Source of the DNA: a virus | Direction: 5' to 3' (one strand) | IMG/VR virus record: IMGVR_UViG_3300035670_000515 | Location: 1-41,032 of that record | Length of the DNA stretch: 41,032 nucleotides | In this document: positions 38,697 through 41,032 of the stretch, in pieces | Position numbering within the stretch: the first letter of the stretch is position 1 | Layout: each line of letters starts with the position of its first letter | Notes under the pieces: model-generated | The model's database searches: none | The model's input: the letters and a program-made list of their open reading frames with translations, nothing else | What the model was told of the DNA's origin: nothing | Made by a program: the position numbers and the translations under genes

Positions 38697-39038
38697 ATGT
38701 CTTGTAAAATGAAAGTTGCGGGTACAACTGAAAAAAAGCCAACCACTCAAGCAGTGTTTTTATGTCGTGATTGGCATAATGGCATTGTTAAGGTTCTAGT
38801 AGTGAATGGAAAGCGTAATGCTAATAAAGCCTCTAATGTTTTATCTGCAATACACAACACCTTTCATTATAATTACCATTACAAAAATGAGCAATACGCT
38901 GAATTTATGCGTGATGTTAAGTTGTCAAAACTTTTTGACTCTTTAAATAGAATTCCGCACGATTTCAGCGATGGTGAGTTCATCGATGTTTGGAATACAA
39001 ACGGGTTGAAATATCATGATGCTTATTGGGGTTTTTAA
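38697..39038 (+). CDS. Hypothetical first early protein, 113 aa
   Basis: Unrecognised. MSCKMKVAGTTEKKPTTQAVFLCRDWHNGIVKVLVVNGKRNANKASNVL, with a central HYNYHY segment and an acidic C-terminus (FSDGEFIDVWNTNGLKYHDAYWGF). It is the first gene after the early promoter, so may act on host functions early. ATGTCT start context, no Shine-Dalgarno site. It precedes the ArdA-like gene by 26 bases. Confidence 0.65.
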   Translation: MSCKMKVAGTTEKKPTTQAVFLCRDWHNGIVKVLVVNGKRNANKASNVLSAIHNTFHYNYHYKNEQYAEFMRDVKLSKLFDSLNRIPHDFSDGEFIDVWNTNGLKYHDAYWGF

Positions 39039-39064
39039 TTATTATTGTTTTATTTTTTATTTAT

Positions 39065-39673
39065 ATGTTTGATTTTAATTCAAGTTTAAAGGAATTTTTT
39101 GATCCTTACGAAGACAGTTTTGACGCAAGGGACTTGTGCAAATCATTGGTTGTTTATGCAAATCAATTTTATAATTACTACAAAAGTGGTGATTGTGAAA
39201 TTGAGCTTAAAAAAGAAATGAAAGCCAAAGCCCGTAAGTATAAATTGCGTTTTATCGCAGATTGTAAAAAAGAAATTATAAAATATTTCAATTCTTATCC
39301 AAAATGCAACGACCTCAAAAAAGATTTCAAAGACGCTTGCAAAGAAATTCGCCATGAAAATTGGGACGAATTATTCCTGGTTTTAGATTGGATAAAAGAC
39401 AATTGGGGATGGAAGGGTAGCGAACATTATTTTAAGTATTTTGTGAAGTTTAGTGAAAATGAGCCGACAATGGTTCATGAGTTTGGTTTTGAAGATTATG
39501 CACGAGACCTTGGCGAAAATTGCTATTTAGACGATATTCGCAGGGACAATGGACACAACCCTATTCTTGACTTTATTGACTGGGAAGCCTGGGTGGATTT
39601 TGTCAAAAATGACTATACCGAAGTAAGCAACCCACTTAATGAAAGCCGTTGTGTTTATTATATAAGTCATTAA
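39065..39673 (+). CDS. Candidate ArdA-like antirestriction protein, 202 aa
   Basis: The full gene starts at ATG 39065 (the frame extends to 39026 but that overlaps the upstream stop). It has an N-terminal Lys/Asp-rich helical region, a middle RHENWDELFLVLDWIKDNWGW, and an acidic end FGFEDYARDLGENCYLDDI...DFIDWEAWVDFVKNDYTEV that resembles the ArdA C-terminal layout ('Y.DWEAWARDL..DYT.V'). ArdA proteins mimic DNA and block type I restriction. Homology is by eye only and could be fortuitous. Confidence 0.6.
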   Translation: MFDFNSSLKEFFDPYEDSFDARDLCKSLVVYANQFYNYYKSGDCEIELKKEMKAKARKYKLRFIADCKKEIIKYFNSYPKCNDLKKDFKDACKEIRHENWDELFLVLDWIKDNWGWKGSEHYFKYFVKFSENEPTMVHEFGFEDYARDLGENCYLDDIRRDNGHNPILDFIDWEAWVDFVKNDYTEVSNPLNESRCVYYISH

Positions 39674-39678
39674 TATTT

Positions 39679-39744
39679 ATGTATATGAAAAAAGTTCATA
39701 ATGTTACAAGAAGGGTTTTAGTTTATAGTTTTATAGTTTTATAG
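39679..39744 (+). CDS. Mini-ORF, 21 residues (second copy)
   Basis: Second copy of the 400-465 frame with TATGTATATGAAAAAA start context; see that entry for reasons and doubts. Confidence 0.3.
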   Translation: MYMKKVHNVTRRVLVYSFIVL

Positions 39745-39748
39745 TTTT

Positions 39749-40060
39749 ATGGGTTCAATATCAAAAGGTTTAAAAACAAAACAGAATGGGAAAGTCTGCG
39801 TTTTTGAATGTAATGCGGAACACGAAAATAGCAAATATGTTGCTATAAGTACAGCAGAAGTAAGAACGGGAATCAATAACAACTACAAAGAGTTTAAGAA
39901 GCACGCAATGGAAACAAGAGAGCTTTATGATTTTGTAAAAAATTTAGATGAAAAGAACGCTTATATTAGAAACTTTATAAGATTATATGAAGAAGGTAAA
40001 ACTTACGAAGCTTCGGAATATTTAGACTATGAAGGGATGAAAAAGCGATATAAATTTTAG
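39749..40060 (+). CDS. Hypothetical early protein, 103 aa (second copy)
   Basis: Identical to the gene at 470-781, preceded by the same TTTATAGT repeats. A soluble, charged early protein of unknown function; not a separate paralogue. Confidence 0.7.
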   Translation: MGSISKGLKTKQNGKVCVFECNAEHENSKYVAISTAEVRTGINNNYKEFKKHAMETRELYDFVKNLDEKNAYIRNFIRLYEEGKTYEASEYLDYEGMKKRYKF

Positions 40061-40083
40061 TTATTATTATTATTTTATTTGTT

Positions 40084-40446
40084 ATGTATATGAAAAAAAA
40101 AGGTTACAATAAACAAAGAATAAAATTCGCGTTTATTTTTGATGATAGGTTCAAATACGATAAAAATGGCAAAAAACTTGGATTTGCTGATGAAGCAGAG
40201 AAGCACTCAATCAATGAATTAAAACATTTTGCAGAAAATGCTAAACAAAGATTAGAAAATGATGTGTATTTTATAGATAATATTTCAGATGATATGCAAA
40301 TATATGATTTAAGACATATTGATTTTGGTGCAACTCACCAATATAGAGCACAAGTAATTATAAGACCGTATAGTAAAAAAGCTGCAGAAGTTTATCACCA
40401 TATAAACAAATACTATCAAAGGTGTAGTTATATTTTAATTAATTAA
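40084..40446 (+). CDS. Hypothetical early protein, 120 aa (second copy)
   Basis: Identical to 805-1167; alternative start at 40090. Unknown function. Confidence 0.7.
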   Translation: MYMKKKGYNKQRIKFAFIFDDRFKYDKNGKKLGFADEAEKHSINELKHFAENAKQRLENDVYFIDNISDDMQIYDLRHIDFGATHQYRAQVIIRPYSKKAAEVYHHINKYYQRCSYILIN

Positions 40447-40470
40447 TTAGTTTGTTTGTTTGTTTAGTTT

Positions 40471-40560
40471 ATGATTGAAGTTTTGAAATTTGTAGGTGTG
40501 TTTTTAGCGCTTGGGTTTGTGGTGCATATAATATGCAAATATGATGCACGCGATAAATAG
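40471..40560 (+). CDS. Small membrane peptide, 29 aa (second copy)
   Basis: Identical to 1192-1281: one hydrophobic helix and a charged tail, after a GTTT repeat. Confidence 0.5.
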   Translation: MIEVLKFVGVFLALGFVVHIICKYDARDK

Positions 40561-40576
40561 TTTTTTAGTTAAATAT

Positions 40577-41032
40577 ATGAAAAAAGATTATAGTTTTTTA
40601 AATAAAGTGGTTGTGTTTGATAATCAAGGCAAGACTTTAGATAGGTATACAATTGTTTTTCAAGACGGAAGTAATGCAAGCAGTAGTACACACCCCACAA
40701 GCCCTAATGGATTTTATCAACGCGGCGAGGGTATAAATTACACGCCCCTTGATTTTTATGATGGGGAGCGTTGCCATTTAACTGACAAAGAGGATATAAA
40801 AGCTTATAATAAAGTTAATAAGCACCTTGGAAAATACAAGACTTTTAATGCAATGAAGCGGTTACCAAAGCAAGTATTAGATTGTATAAAAGAAGATGTT
40901 GAGGTTGTTGATGTTTGTGAGGCAATAGCAAATGAATATTATTGCAGTCCACGACCAAAAATAACAGAGGCTTTTTTAAGAGAAGAGCTTGCGTTCGGTG
41001 ATAAGCAAATCGAGATTGCGAAAAATTATTGT
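40577..41032 (+). CDS. Conserved phage hypothetical protein, cut by window end
   Basis: Second copy of the gene at 1298-1771, truncated by the window end after 152 codons. It carries the only mismatch seen in the redundancy: GCA (Ala) here versus GAA (Glu) in the first copy. Confidence 0.7.
   Translation, partial: MKKDYSFLNKVVVFDNQGKTLDRYTIVFQDGSNASSSTHPTSPNGFYQRGEGINYTPLDFYDGERCHLTDKEDIKAYNKVNKHLGKYKTFNAMKRLPKQVLDCIKEDVEVVDVCEAIANEYYCSPRPKITEAFLREELAFGDKQIEIAKNYC

Larger units (their letters stand above)
39280..41032. repeat. Terminal redundancy, right copy
   Basis: Second copy of bases 1-1753, matching throughout apart from C at 40929 versus A at 1650. Genes in it are listed so the right end reads complete, but should be counted once. 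Confidence 0.95.

Overview
The window is one complete phage genome, read slightly more than once around. Bases 1-1753 recur as 39280-41032 (one visible mismatch), so the unit genome is about 39,279 bp. It is AT-rich. The virion genes follow the order of short-tailed T7-type phages: terminase, head-tail connector (portal), scaffold, capsid, two tail tubular proteins, three internal virion proteins, tail fibre. There is no phage RNA polymerase, integrase, repressor or tRNA gene that I can see, so the phage looks strictly lytic and appears to use host RNA polymerase. Several intergenic sites look like ordinary sigma70 promoters (TTGACA, usually 16-17 nt, TATTAT/TATATA).

The host should have an outer membrane: there is an inner-membrane/outer-membrane spanin pair with a lipobox, and a secreted protein with a signal peptide. 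Almost no start codon has a Shine-Dalgarno sequence. Starts follow T-rich or simple-repeat leaders (TTTTATTTT-ATG) and many begin TATATGAAAAAA or TATGTCT. The host is therefore probably a low-GC diderm that uses leader-independent initiation with E. coli-like promoters. I cannot name it from sequence alone.

Layout. (1) 38697-41032 and 1-3884, plus strand: early region of small, mostly unknown genes, including a candidate ArdA-like antirestriction protein, a 29-residue membrane peptide, a ribbon-helix-helix candidate, an HU-like protein and a secreted cysteine-rich protein. (2) 4095-14494, plus strand: replication and recombination. It holds an excisionase-like HTH protein, a PrimPol/VirE-type primase-helicase, a DMT/EamA-like membrane transporter that looks like cargo, an SNF2-type helicase, a protein with an Acb2/Tad1-like signature, a DUF2800 PD-(D/E)XK protein, a DUF2815 ssDNA-binding protein, a family A DNA polymerase, a DUF6378-like protein and a RuvC-like resolvase. 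(3) 14495-37135, minus strand: lysis cassette, tail fibre genes, internal virion proteins, tail tube, head and packaging genes, transcribed toward 14495, where they meet the replication genes with no gap. (4) 37136-37883 and 38196-38696: the two long noncoding stretches. The first holds the late promoter, a 29-bp tandem repeat and a GC-rich patch. The second holds eight AGATTACA-like iterons in both orientations plus early promoters, and is my best candidate for an origin or master control region.

The most unusual items are the transporter inside the primase operon, the possible cyclic-nucleotide sponge, two permuted papain-like proteins (lysis region, and between terminase and portal), the iteron region, a conserved promoter family with an AAAAATATTTC upstream block, three tail proteins sharing one C-terminal module, and the leader architecture without Shine-Dalgarno sites.
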